NCBI GenBank assembly: GCA_900317845.1 | Contig: ONII01000019.1 | Coordinates: 28,057-92,056 of the forward strand | Reading direction: 5' to 3' | DNA from: an uncultured Bacteroidales bacterium | GTDB taxonomy: Bacteria; Bacteroidota; Bacteroidia; Bacteroidales; UBA932 | Length of the DNA: 64,000 bases | Shown here: positions 49,746 to 58,608 of the stretch, piece by piece | Numbering within the stretch: position 1 is the stretch's first letter | Layout of the letters: each line of letters begins with the position of its first letter | Notes under the pieces: generated by a model | Told to the model about the DNA's origin: nothing | The model's input: the letters and a program-made list of their open reading frames with translations, nothing else | Databases searched by the model: none | Translations under genes and position numbers: made by a program

Positions 49746-49954
49746 TTGGGGGCGTTTGAGTTGATAAAACGCTGATTCTGGAAAATGAACTAAGATGCGT
49801 CAAAATCGGCCTTCCATGGGCCTGTAGTGCATTTCGTTTTGGTACTTTTTGAGGGGGAATTTTGGCCAAAAGCGCCTTCCGAAATTTGGAGTTCAAAAAT
49901 TATGCATTGAGCCAAAAAAATAATTTTTGGGATAACATTTGGGGTAACATTTAT
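49746..49954. other. AT-rich gap beside tRNA-Ser with direct repeats
   Basis: No gene seen. 49929-49952 holds two adjacent 12-bp repeats, GGGATAACATTT and GGGGTAACATTT, about 40 bp from the tRNA 3' end. These could be integrase arm sites of the lost element, but this is a guess. Confidence 0.4.
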
Positions 49955-49956
49955 GA

Positions 49957-49990
49957 AAAATGCCCCCTACACTACTGTAGAAGGCATTTT
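49957..49990 (-). terminator. Terminator of the tRNA-Ser gene
   Basis: On the minus strand the stem AAAATGCC/GGCATTTT encloses a second stem CTACA-loop-TGTAG and is followed by TTC. It begins at the tRNA CCA end. Confidence 0.75.
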
Positions 49991-50081
49991 GGCGGAGGGG
50001 ACGAGATTCGAACTCGTGGTACAGAATAACCCGTACGGCAGTTTAGCAAACTGCTGGTTTCAGCCACTCACCCACCCCTCC
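49990..50081 (-). tRNA. tRNA-Ser(GCU)
   Basis: Ninety-two nt including an encoded CCA. The acceptor arms GGAGGGG/CCCCTCC pair fully, the anticodon stem GCAGT/ACTGC encloses the loop TTGCTAA (anticodon GCT), a long variable arm with GTAC/GTAC pairing marks it as class II, and the T arm is ACGAG-TTCGAAT-CTCGT. It reads AGC and AGU serine codons. The neighbouring integrase remnant suggests the gene once served as an integration site. Confidence 0.97.
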
Positions 50082-50143
50082 GGGCTTAAAGCGAAAGAAA
50101 CGCACCGGGACTAGCCCGGGCTCCGTCACAAAGGACGGGACTG

Positions 50144-50173
50144 CAAAGATACGGATTTTTTGACAATTCACAA
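50144..50173 (-). promoter_or_regulatory. Promoter of tRNA-Ser
   Basis: Minus strand TTG (50171-50173), 19-bp spacer, TATCTTTG (50144-50151). It overlaps the divergent promoter of the YhhN gene. Confidence 0.7.
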
Positions 50174-50190
50174 GACTTTTCTTATATTTG
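50159..50190 (+). promoter_or_regulatory. Promoter of the YhhN gene
   Basis: TTTG (50159-50162), 20-bp spacer, TATATTTG (50183-50190), 20 bp before the ATG at 50211. It overlaps the tRNA promoter. Confidence 0.75.
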
Positions 50191-50210
50191 TGTGAGTAAT
50201 CCAGCATATT

Positions 50211-50891
50211 ATGAAAGCAAATCGTTCCTTCTGGACCATCCCTGCCGTATTTTTCCTGGTAGCAGCAGGGCTGAATGTGTATGGTAAGCTGCATGGCCTG
50301 GGCATCGCCAGCACCGTGAAACCCGCCCTGATGCCGCTTCTGGCCGTGGCCACCCTGGCGGCGGCCGGCAGCCCGGACTCCCGTGGCATCAAATTGCTTA
50401 TCCTGGCCCAGCTGCTGGGCTGCGTGGGCGATACCCTCCTTTTGTTCACAGGATTTAAGCCGTTCCTCGGCGGCATGGTGGCCTTCCTGCTGGGACACCT
50501 TTGCTACATCTCACTCTTTGGACGCCAGTCCTGGAAGGGGATGGGCCTGAGGACCTGGCTTCCGGCCCTCCTGGTCATGGGCGGCCTGGTAGCCGGACTC
50601 GTATATGGAATTGGTGTAGAAGGGGACTTCCTCATCCCCATGTGCGTGTACGGGATGGTGCTGATGCTCCTGATTTTCAGCGGCCTTGCCGGGCTCTTCC
50701 GCTGCCGGGAAAACGCCTGGTGGCTCATCCTTGCGGGTGCCCTCCTCTTCACCTTCTCGGACAGCCTCATCGCCCTGGAAACCTTCTCCGAAGAGCCCAT
50801 AAGCTGGGCTCCCGCCACCATCATGGCCACGTACCTGACAGCCCAAAGCCTCCTGGCTATAGGCGCCCTGCACATCAAGTCCTCCAAATAG
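50211..50891 (+). CDS. YhhN/TMEM86-family membrane protein (lysoplasmalogenase-like)
   Basis: The protein is 226 aa with seven to eight membrane helices. Family landmarks are TVKPALMPLLAV (conserved KP), QLLGCVGDTLLLF (conserved GD), LLGHLCYISLF and FTFSDSLIALETF (conserved SD). Animal TMEM86 proteins hydrolyse lysoplasmalogen; the role of the bacterial form is unknown. It is a single-gene transcript from a full-consensus promoter, divergent from tRNA-Ser. Confidence 0.88.
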   Translation: MKANRSFWTIPAVFFLVAAGLNVYGKLHGLGIASTVKPALMPLLAVATLAAAGSPDSRGIKLLILAQLLGCVGDTLLLFTGFKPFLGGMVAFLLGHLCYISLFGRQSWKGMGLRTWLPALLVMGGLVAGLVYGIGVEGDFLIPMCVYGMVLMLLIFSGLAGLFRCRENAWWLILAGALLFTFSDSLIALETFSEEPISWAPATIMATYLTAQSLLAIGALHIKSSK

Positions 50892-50969
50892 GCGCCGCCT
50901 GCGCTTATTGGGTGTATATTCACGCAAAAAGCGAAAACAAGTATCTGTTCCTCCGCTTACTTTGTAAAC

Positions 50970-53177
50970 ATGAAACAGATCCTAACCACCCTCTTTTGCT
51001 TTGTTTCCGTTATGCTCTCCTGCGAGAAGCCCGCTGACGGAATCGTCATAAACCCGCCCACAAAGCCTACAACCCCCACGACGCCAACCACGCCGGAAAC
51101 CCCGGAGACGCCGGAAAACCCCGAACAGCCTCAAGACCCGGGAACACCCGTCGTGGCCCCAGACGGCTATGTCATTGTGGGCTATGTCACTTCCTGGGGA
51201 AACCGGATGCCGGATCCCACGTACCTCACGCATATCAACTATGCCTTTGGCAAGGTGGACTCCGATTTCGAGACCCTCAAAATCAGCGGGGAATCCCGCC
51301 TGAAGAAGATTGTCGCGCTCAAATCCAGCCATCCCAACCTGAAGGTGGTGCTTTCCATCGGCGGCTGGGGCGCCGGCAACTTCAGCGAAATGGCGGCCGA
51401 TGAAGCCCATCGCAAGAAATTCTGCCAAAACTGCCTGAACGCCGTCAAGAAGTTCAACCTGGACGGTATTGACCTGGACTGGGAGTATCCCACCAGCAGC
51501 AGCGCCGGCATATCGTCCTCCCCTGCCGATAAACAGAACTTCACCCTCCTGGTGAAGGACCTGCGGGCGGTGCTGGGCAGCGACAAACTGCTCACCATGG
51601 CTTCGTCGTCCAGCGCCAAGTACGTGAATTTCAAGGACTTCATTGAGTACATGAACTTCGTGAACCTCATGACCTACGACATGGGCGACCCGCCGTATCA
51701 CAACGCAGGCCTGTACAAGAGCGGCAAAACCCGGCGCAGCTGCGACGAGTCGGTCACCCTGCACTATCAGGCCGGCGTTCCCTACGACAAAATAGTCCTG
51801 GGCATGCCCTTCTACGGCCGTGACGACGAGAAAACCAAGCCCTTCACCGCCGGAGACGACGACAACTTCGTCTATTACTGCGACATTGCCAAAGGCGACT
51901 ACACGGAATGCTGGGACGCCACGGCCATGGTTCCGTACCTGACCGACGCGGCCGGCACCATGATGCTCAGCTACGACAACGAGACTTCCATAGGCCTCAA
52001 GGCCGATTATGTAAAGCAGAAGGGTCTCAAGGGCGCCATGTACTGGGCCATCGAGGGCGACGACAGCAACTGGACCCTCTCCAAGGCCATTGCCGGCCGC
52101 CTGATTGGCTGGACGGACCCCAATCCTCCGCAGCAGCAGGAGGCCTTCCTGGCCACCAACCCGTACGTAGAAAAGTTCCTGGAAGAGGTGAACTACCCCT
52201 GCACCAACAATCCGGATACGGACAAAGAATACTCCTACTCCAGCGTCATCGGCTACCCCGGCGGCGGCCCCAGCGAGAACAATATTGAGATTCCCCCCAC
52301 CTACACCATCACCTGGACGGCGGCAGAAAGCAGCCAGAAACTCCGCGTATGGGAAGGCAGCTGGAGCCGTGAGTACTCCCTTTCCGGCGGCGTAGGCAGC
52401 CAGGACATCACCAACCTGGTTCCCGGCACCACCTACAACTGGCAGGTAACCGCCTCCGGCAACGCCGTCGTCGCATCTGGCACGTTCGACACCCGCGGCC
52501 TCCTGCATCAGGTGTACTTTACCCCCAATGTGCGCAACGGCCGCGACCTGGGCGGCTACAAAGGCTTTGGCGGAAAAACGACCGTGTACCACAAGCTCTA
52601 CCGCGGCGGCCGCATCGACAAGAAATACTGCAACGAGGAAGGCCGGAAGGAGATGCTGGCCGAAGGCATCCGGGCCGAGGTAGACCTCCGCGAGGCCTCC
52701 GACGTTCCTTCCAGCTCACCCCTGGGCAGCAGCGTGGCCTTCTATGCCCCCGGCTTTGACAGCGGCTACAACCACATGGTCCGGGACAATCCGGAAAAGG
52801 TGAAAAATACCTTCTGCTGGGTGGTGGCCCGCCTCAGGGAAAACAAGCCCGTCTATTTCCACTGCGCCGCCGGCCGTGACCGCACCGCCACCCTGGCCGT
52901 CCTGCTGGAAGGCGCCCTGGGTGTGAGCGAAAACGACATGGCCAAGGACTACGAGCTCACCTACTTCTCGCCCGCAGACTGGGGCATGTCCACCGACGAC
53001 AACGGGAACCCGTACTACGGTCATGTGCGCACCACCTACAGCTACAAGTCCATCCGCAAGACCATCTTTAACCAGACGGACAGCGGCACCTACCAGGAGC
53101 GCATCGTCAAGTACCTCCTGAAAATAGGTGTTCCGCAGAAGGATATTGACGATCTGCGGAACATCATGCTCAAATAA
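50970..53177 (+). CDS. Surface lipoprotein fusing a GH18 glycosidase to a tyrosine-phosphatase-type domain
   Basis: The protein is 735 aa. Lipobox VMLSCEK (Cys 18) and a Thr/Pro repeat linker (30-60) suggest surface display. GH18 domain (about 66-380): VLSIGGWG, catalytic DGIDLDWE with Glu 172, MTYDMGD, and GAMYWAIEGD. A fibronectin-like beta domain (about 440-510) follows. Residues 517-735 are a dual-specificity or tyrosine phosphatase of the secreted bacterial type: NGRDLGGY entry motif and the P-loop HCAAGRDR (Cys 632, Arg 638). Both active sites look complete. GH18 enzymes cut chitin-like or N-glycan GlcNAc linkages; the phosphatase target is unknown. It converges on the phosphatase gene at 53188 with a 10-bp gap. 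Confidence 0.9.
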   Translation: MKQILTTLFCFVSVMLSCEKPADGIVINPPTKPTTPTTPTTPETPETPENPEQPQDPGTPVVAPDGYVIVGYVTSWGNRMPDPTYLTHINYAFGKVDSDFETLKISGESRLKKIVALKSSHPNLKVVLSIGGWGAGNFSEMAADEAHRKKFCQNCLNAVKKFNLDGIDLDWEYPTSSSAGISSSPADKQNFTLLVKDLRAVLGSDKLLTMASSSSAKYVNFKDFIEYMNFVNLMTYDMGDPPYHNAGLYKSGKTRRSCDESVTLHYQAGVPYDKIVLGMPFYGRDDEKTKPFTAGDDDNFVYYCDIAKGDYTECWDATAMVPYLTDAAGTMMLSYDNETSIGLKADYVKQKGLKGAMYWAIEGDDSNWTLSKAIAGRLIGWTDPNPPQQQEAFLATNPYVEKFLEEVNYPCTNNPDTDKEYSYSSVIGYPGGGPSENNIEIPPTYTITWTAAESSQKLRVWEGSWSREYSLSGGVGSQDITNLVPGTTYNWQVTASGNAVVASGTFDTRGLLHQVYFTPNVRNGRDLGGYKGFGGKTTVYHKLYRGGRIDKKYCNEEGRKEMLAEGIRAEVDLREASDVPSSSPLGSSVAFYAPGFDSGYNHMVRDNPEKVKNTFCWVVARLRENKPVYFHCAAGRDRTATLAVLLEGALGVSENDMAKDYELTYFSPADWGMSTDDNGNPYYGHVRTTYSYKSIRKTIFNQTDSGTYQERIVKYLLKIGVPQKDIDDLRNIMLK

Positions 53178-53187
53178 TAGCAGCTGG

Positions 53188-54468
53188 CTATTCCAGCCCT
53201 ACGTTGGCTTCCTTTAATTTGGTCCGATAGTACTTCTTAACATCGGACCAGTGATAGTACGGATAACAGTCCGTGCCAAGCGGAATGGCGGTCTCGTTCT
53301 CGTTCATGAGGAACTTCACCAGGATGTCCTTGGATTTGGGCTTCCGGAAGAAAATGAGCTGAATGTTCGCCCCCATGGGGATGAGGCGGAAGATGGAGAA
53401 TTGCAGGTGCAGGTTCTCCATGTCGTCCGTGGCGTTTACGGCCTCCGGGAAGCCCAGGACATAGGAGAAGGGCAGCACCACGCTGTCGTGGCCAAAACGC
53501 AGCCGGACGCCACGTCCGCCGGCGGCGATGACGGAATCGGCCTCGTCCACCACATTCTTCAGCAGCGGAAGCACGCGCAGCCAGCTTTGCCGGGCACCGG
53601 GCATCAGGCCCTCCCAAAGGCACCAACTGGCATTATAGGCCCGGAAACCGTCTATCATACCCTCTTCCCCGAAAAGGTCCGTAAAATCCAGTTTCAGCTC
53701 CGGCAGGCAGTACATGTCGGAGGTCATGTGGTACAGGTCGTCGGCCAACTCATACGGGTCGATAAACGCCTTGGCCCGCTCCACATCCGTGAACAGCGCC
53801 GCCATCTGCGGCTCGCCGCTCAGCATCTTGTGTTTGAACTTCTTGAGCTTCCTGTACAGGGCATCGTCCGTCTCCGACTCCGGCACCGGGATGCTCTTGT
53901 CCGGCTTCACAATGCGCTGCTCCGCCTCCGTGGCCGTCATCGTGATGTCCAGGGACGGGTTCAGTTCCTTCAGCTCCGCGCAGAAATTCTCCATGCTGCG
54001 CATCACGCGGCCGGTGGTAGATGACATGGCCCGCACCGTAAGCGGCTCACTGAGGAGCGCCTCATAGTTCCCGTACATTCTCCGGGCAATGGCCTTGTGC
54101 TGTTTGGCACCCAGCTCCGTCAGTTTTCCGGCCCGGCCCCGGGCATCGGCCGCCGCCAGCATCACGCGATGGCGCACGTCCTTGCCGTATTCGGTCAGAA
54201 TGCCCAGTTTTAAGGCCGAATCCAGCTGTTTGCACAGCCGGCGGTACTGTTTGTCACCCGTCATGTACCGCGCGCCGTGGCGGCCGTAATGGCTGATGTA
54301 AAAGGGCTCATAACCCTTGGGAGCCGGCGTGAGGCGGCCGGTGGGCAGCGGGTAATTGACATAGTTCCCCGCCGTAAGCTCCAGGTGCGAGAGTAACTCC
54401 TCCCGCGAGGTCTGTGCCGCTGCAGGAAGCGCCAGCAGGAGGCACACATAGAAAAGTACGCGTTTCAT
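53188..54468 (-). CDS. Exported histidine-phosphatase-superfamily protein (MINPP/phytase-like), paralogue 3
   Basis: The protein is 426 aa with signal peptide MKRVLFYVCLLLALPAAAQ. Catalytic motif ISHYGRHGARYM (RHGxR) at about residues 58-69; distal RFGHDSVVLPFSYVLGF with the second catalytic His-Asp. It ends with the same NIQLIFFRKPKSKDILVKFL strand as paralogues 1 and 2. The start lies 2 bp after the stop of the GH18-propeller gene, making it the last gene of the surface operon. Its position suggests removal of phosphate from material released by the GH18 enzyme, but this is inferred. Confidence 0.88.
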   Translation of the reverse strand: MKRVLFYVCLLLALPAAAQTSREELLSHLELTAGNYVNYPLPTGRLTPAPKGYEPFYISHYGRHGARYMTGDKQYRRLCKQLDSALKLGILTEYGKDVRHRVMLAAADARGRAGKLTELGAKQHKAIARRMYGNYEALLSEPLTVRAMSSTTGRVMRSMENFCAELKELNPSLDITMTATEAEQRIVKPDKSIPVPESETDDALYRKLKKFKHKMLSGEPQMAALFTDVERAKAFIDPYELADDLYHMTSDMYCLPELKLDFTDLFGEEGMIDGFRAYNASWCLWEGLMPGARQSWLRVLPLLKNVVDEADSVIAAGGRGVRLRFGHDSVVLPFSYVLGFPEAVNATDDMENLHLQFSIFRLIPMGANIQLIFFRKPKSKDILVKFLMNENETAIPLGTDCYPYYHWSDVKKYYRTKLKEANVGLE

Positions 54469-54470
54469 GA

Positions 54471-56564
54471 CTATAGATTGCTGAATTCTACTTTGTGGAG
54501 CCAGGACGGGTTGCCGCTGTCGCAGTCGTCGCCAATCCAGATGCAGTTATTCTTGTGGTCCACGCAAACGGCCTCGGGGTTCCAGTTGGCGAAGTCGCCA
54601 ATGTAGTAGGTATTGAGAAGCTTGGAGCCGTCCCCGTTGAACAGGTACAGGGTATAGGGCAGGTACTCTGGTCGGTCCTTGTTGGAGTTGGAGTCTATCA
54701 CCCACAGGTAGTCGCTCACCGGGTCGTAGCACAGGTCACCTACCTCGGAGATGGTGGACGTCACGTCGCGGAGGCTCCGCTTCCACAGCTGCGTGCCATC
54801 CAGCGTATACTCAAACAGGCGGGCGCCCGTCTGCGTGCCAAAGTACAGGTTCCCCTTGTGCCAGGCAATGCCCTCCACGCCGGAGTTGCCCATGCTCTCT
54901 GCGCCCTCCACCACAAAGCCAATGGACTCGTGGCTGTTGTAATTCGGGGCGGCAATCTTGTAGGCCGACTTGGAAGAGCTCTCCAGGCCCACATACAGGT
55001 TACCCGTAGCCGGGTCGATGGTGATGCCCTCGAAATCGGCTTCATGATAGTACTGCTGCTCGAAGGTTCCGTCGAAGTTGATCCGGAACAGAGTGCCCTT
55101 GTCGTGGATACCCCAGAGGAAGTCTTCGTCCTTGGACAGGCACAGGCCCGACAGTTCCTGAACCATCGGCCCGCCCTTGGCGCCCAGGACGAACTTGGTC
55201 ACCTTACCCATCACAGGAAGCTCGCGCGGCTTATCAGGGTCGATATTCTCGTCCGGACGCTCGTATCGGCCCGGTGCATCCGGGTTGCCGTCCATGGCGT
55301 GCTTCACAGCGTGGCGCAGGGTACCGGCGTCGTTATCGTGCCGATATTCCCAAATCATGACGCCCAGCATGTTGCGGCTCTTGGCATATTCCACCTTGGC
55401 GTTCAGGGACTCGATGTCCTCATAAGAGGCGTACATGCGGCCCAGCGCGTCACCCAAGTAAGGAACCTTGGCGACATCGTCCCAAATGCGGTAGTTTACG
55501 CCCTTGACGTCGTAGCCGTCGCAGGTGCCTTTGAAGAAGATGTCTTCCAGCTTGCTGTAGTCCACGGAAGAGGGGTAGCGGTTGCCCACCGTCTGCTTGT
55601 AGCCGTCGCCGTGCCCGTAGAAGGCCAGGCCGAAGTTCATCATCTGGTACGGGATGCCCTGCTTGCCATGGAAAATGTCGTCGATGGCCTCTGCGCAGCA
55701 CCGGCTGCCGGTCACCTTGCTGCGGTACAGCGAGGAGTTGTGGTAGGGCGGATTGCCCTGGTCGTAGGTCATCACGTTGATGTAGTCAATGTACGGCAGC
55801 ACGCCAAAGTTATCCGTGTACTTGCCGCTGTCGGAGGCCGCGTAGGAGAGGACCTTGTCCGGCATGGCTTCGCGCATTTCCTTGAACAGCGTGACAAAGT
55901 TCTCCCAGTCGGCCGGGGAGGCACCGTTCACGTGGTCGCCATCCTTGGCGGCATAGGTGGGATACTCCCAGTCAATGTCGAAGCCGTCTACGCCGTACTG
56001 CTCGCAAATTTGCACGCACTCGTCCACGAAGGCCTTGCGCTTCTGAGGGTCGCGGGCCATCTGGGACCAGCCGTCGGCATTCTTGCCCCAGCCGCCCATC
56101 TGGAGTTTCACCTTGAGCTCCGGGTACTGGGCCTTGTAGGCCACAAATTTCTGCACCAGCGGAATGGTCTTGGCATCAATCTCAATCCCTTCGCCGGTGT
56201 CCTTGTTCACAAAGCGCACGTGGCCCACGTTGATGTGGGTGAAGTTGCGCACCTCTTCCAGGGACGGGAAGAGGTCCGTACGGGTGTACTCGGTGTAGTA
56301 TATCTCAATGATGGGGGTAATGCCCAGGCGCGCGAGGCGTTCAGGGTTGTTGACGATGGCGTCCATGGGGTCGCCGGGGTCCGGCACGTCGGGACCCACG
56401 GGGGCATCCGGATTGAAGGGATCGCCTCCGGGGATGGTGCCGGTTGTGGGCTTGGTATTGGGATTCGGGACCACCATGCCCATCACTTTGTCGGGCGAGC
56501 AGGCCCCTGCAAGGCCTATGCCGGCGCTCAGCAGCGCAACTAACAGGATTCTCGATGTTTTCAT
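54471..56564 (-). CDS. Surface lipoprotein fusing GH18 to an SdiA-regulated/phytase-like beta-propeller
   Basis: The protein is 697 aa: lipoprotein signal (GIGLAGACSPD, Cys 22), a Pro/Gly/Asp linker to about 68, then a GH18 domain (about 80-420) with KLQMGGWGKN, catalytic DGFDIDWE (Glu 200), VMTYDQGN and GVMIWEYRHD. The C-terminal 240 residues form repeated blades (LSGLCLSKDEDFLWGIHDKG, FEGITIDPATGNLYVGLESS, GVEGIAWHKGNLYFGTQTGA) of the SdiA-regulated or esterase-like phytase type. Upstream lie the FISUMP lipoproteins, downstream the phosphatase, all leftward with small gaps. The propeller may bind or hydrolyse phosphorylated ligands; that is not proven by sequence. Confidence 0.88.
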   Translation of the reverse strand: MKTSRILLVALLSAGIGLAGACSPDKVMGMVVPNPNTKPTTGTIPGGDPFNPDAPVGPDVPDPGDPMDAIVNNPERLARLGITPIIEIYYTEYTRTDLFPSLEEVRNFTHINVGHVRFVNKDTGEGIEIDAKTIPLVQKFVAYKAQYPELKVKLQMGGWGKNADGWSQMARDPQKRKAFVDECVQICEQYGVDGFDIDWEYPTYAAKDGDHVNGASPADWENFVTLFKEMREAMPDKVLSYAASDSGKYTDNFGVLPYIDYINVMTYDQGNPPYHNSSLYRSKVTGSRCCAEAIDDIFHGKQGIPYQMMNFGLAFYGHGDGYKQTVGNRYPSSVDYSKLEDIFFKGTCDGYDVKGVNYRIWDDVAKVPYLGDALGRMYASYEDIESLNAKVEYAKSRNMLGVMIWEYRHDNDAGTLRHAVKHAMDGNPDAPGRYERPDENIDPDKPRELPVMGKVTKFVLGAKGGPMVQELSGLCLSKDEDFLWGIHDKGTLFRINFDGTFEQQYYHEADFEGITIDPATGNLYVGLESSSKSAYKIAAPNYNSHESIGFVVEGAESMGNSGVEGIAWHKGNLYFGTQTGARLFEYTLDGTQLWKRSLRDVTSTISEVGDLCYDPVSDYLWVIDSNSNKDRPEYLPYTLYLFNGDGSKLLNTYYIGDFANWNPEAVCVDHKNNCIWIGDDCDSGNPSWLHKVEFSNL

Positions 56565-56586
56565 ATCGATACGTTTTAGTGTTTTC

Positions 56587-56630
56587 TATCTTGGCACCCG
56601 GGGTCCGGGTCAGCGGGCCCTGGATGAAAA
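56587..56630 (-). other. Intercistronic stem-loop element in the surface operon, copy 1
   Basis: After the FISUMP stop, the minus strand has CTGACCCGG-ACC-CCGGGTGCCA, a perfect 6-bp GC hairpin. About 38 of 48 positions match the gap at 58776-58825. Confidence 0.55.
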
Positions 56631-56633
56631 ATG

Positions 56634-58595
56634 TTATTCGGCAATGCCTACGCAGCGAACATTTGCACCGCTTGCCTTAACAGGTTGCTCGTTCTTTGTT
56701 GTGCCGTCCGATTTTAAGCGAAGTGCATATGCGATAGTATCACTTCCCTTGTGAGCAGTCCAGATATAGGCTTCAGTTCCAGACTGATCATATCCACCGC
56801 TCTTATAAATATAACCGGCTATCGGGAACACAACAGGGTTCGGAGTTCCAACCTTAAACCAATAATGAGTTGCGTCAAGGCCCCAAGACGCCTCTCCGAC
56901 AAGCGATGTGCCGCTCCATAATCTCAACGATGTTTTACGCTGAGGAACTCTGTATCCGGGAGGGCAGGGATCAGATATAGACTTAGCTTTATCATCAGAG
57001 TCGGCCCAAATGTCATTATTGACAACAGTTGACCAGTCACCATTATATGCAATAAAGACGGTGGGGTTCTGAATGGTCCATGCTTCTGTCTTCTGCTCTG
57101 TGACATTTGTCTTGGCCGTTCCGTTCACTGTTGCGGCTGAGTTGGTACCAAAAGCACTGGGGCCCATAAATGGATCTTTGCGTCCCCACTGATACATTAA
57201 ACCTGCAGATTGAATACTGGCATCAGCAGCAGAAGGACTTGTAACGACCAATGCTCCCAGATTTCGATCCAATATTCCAGCTTGCGCCATTCCCCCAACG
57301 CCAGTAGCATCTGCCGTTACCGAGGTCTCCGGCACCCAAATGTGCCAGCTCCAAAGGATGTTGCCACCGGCATCCTTGGCGGCGATGAGGGCATTACCGG
57401 CATGGAGCGTGGCGGGCATCTTGAAGACCATGGTGTAGTAGTCATTGGCCTCCTGCTTGTCGAAATCAACGGCTGCAATCACAGAATTGGCCGTAACGGT
57501 CTCTGCGTTGTTATAGGTTTCCCAGAGGATTGCAGTAGATGCAATAGTGCCTACACCTACGGCGCTATTGCCCTTGTAGGCCTTAAAGGTGAAGACCTTC
57601 TCCGCATTGGCAGCCACGCTGCCGTCAACAATATAGCAGTTGGCATTGCCGCTGCCATCCAGGGCCGTAGCGCCCGCCATGTCAATGCTGGAATCATGTG
57701 TCGAAGGGGCTACATAATCGGCTATATAGGACTCGGGAAGGAGGCCCAGGTTAACACCATGGCCATGGACCAGGTGAAGCGGGGCATTGGAAGAGATAAT
57801 TTTCTTGATCTCTCCGCCCTGCTTGAACTGGATGGTAAAACCATTCGTAAAATTAACCTCGTTCTGGAAATAAACGGCGTGTAACGTAGTACCGTCGGCC
57901 GTAACAGGGCCGGACAGACTTGTGACAGGATCCAGCGTACCATAAGTTTCCGCGCCAAGTTTTGCCAGGAAATTCGGTATGGCATTGTTTATTTCCACGA
58001 GATACTTGTCATATCCCAGGACCTCTTCGTTTTTGCCAATGATCGTATACGAATCGACAAGCCCGTCAAGGCTGGCCGGGACTTTGAAAAACAATACGGC
58101 CGTCACATGCACCAGTTCGATGGCGCTCCCGTTAATATAGCCGGCCATCAACAGACGGTTAGTGGCGCCGGTAAAACGGCTGCGGCCATACGTGTGGCTG
58201 GAGGAATAGGAAGACCAGACGCCGGCAGGATAGGCGACATTGATCTCATAAGGCGTGCTTTCATCCTTTACAAGAGATGACAAATCTACCGTGATGACCG
58301 CGGTCTTGGGATCGGTAATCTCAGAGGCTGTTAAGGTGTGGACCACCGGCGCAACGGATGCGCCTCCATCCTTCGGGCAACCTTGGAAAACAAGTTGGTC
58401 TCCTTCTTCCCAACCGACGGTACCCAGATTGTTGCTGACCTTTGTGGCAGCACCGTCCATTTCGGGGAAAGACAGGGTAAAGGTTTGGAGTCTTTGCTCC
58501 TGTGCAGGGTTGACTACCTCGGGGGCTTTCTGACAAGAGAATACAGTCGCCATCATGCAGAGGATGGCAGAAGAATAAATCAAAATCTTTTTCAT
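56634..58595 (-). CDS. Fimbrillin-like lipoprotein with a C-terminal FISUMP domain
   Basis: The protein is 653 aa from the ATG at 58595, which opens a lipoprotein signal (ILCMMATVFSCQKAP, Cys 21) and follows an AAGGAGG Shine-Dalgarno sequence, unusual in this phylum. The N-terminal half is fimbrillin-like (LQTFTLSFPEMDGAATKVSN, WEEGDQLVF). The C-terminal half is the FISUMP module: ILWSWHIWVPETS, GILDRNLGALVV, GLMYQWGRKDPFMG, DPCPPGYRVP and ANVRCVGIAE at the end. FISUMP modules are found on surface proteins of Fibrobacter and Bacteroidetes. Adhesion or matrix binding is the usual guess. It is part of the leftward operon and is preceded by a 47-aa peptide gene. Confidence 0.83.
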   Translation of the reverse strand: MKKILIYSSAILCMMATVFSCQKAPEVVNPAQEQRLQTFTLSFPEMDGAATKVSNNLGTVGWEEGDQLVFQGCPKDGGASVAPVVHTLTASEITDPKTAVITVDLSSLVKDESTPYEINVAYPAGVWSSYSSSHTYGRSRFTGATNRLLMAGYINGSAIELVHVTAVLFFKVPASLDGLVDSYTIIGKNEEVLGYDKYLVEINNAIPNFLAKLGAETYGTLDPVTSLSGPVTADGTTLHAVYFQNEVNFTNGFTIQFKQGGEIKKIISSNAPLHLVHGHGVNLGLLPESYIADYVAPSTHDSSIDMAGATALDGSGNANCYIVDGSVAANAEKVFTFKAYKGNSAVGVGTIASTAILWETYNNAETVTANSVIAAVDFDKQEANDYYTMVFKMPATLHAGNALIAAKDAGGNILWSWHIWVPETSVTADATGVGGMAQAGILDRNLGALVVTSPSAADASIQSAGLMYQWGRKDPFMGPSAFGTNSAATVNGTAKTNVTEQKTEAWTIQNPTVFIAYNGDWSTVVNNDIWADSDDKAKSISDPCPPGYRVPQRKTSLRLWSGTSLVGEASWGLDATHYWFKVGTPNPVVFPIAGYIYKSGGYDQSGTEAYIWTAHKGSDTIAYALRLKSDGTTKNEQPVKASGANVRCVGIAE

Positions 58596-58608
58596 AACGC
58601 GTCCCTCC

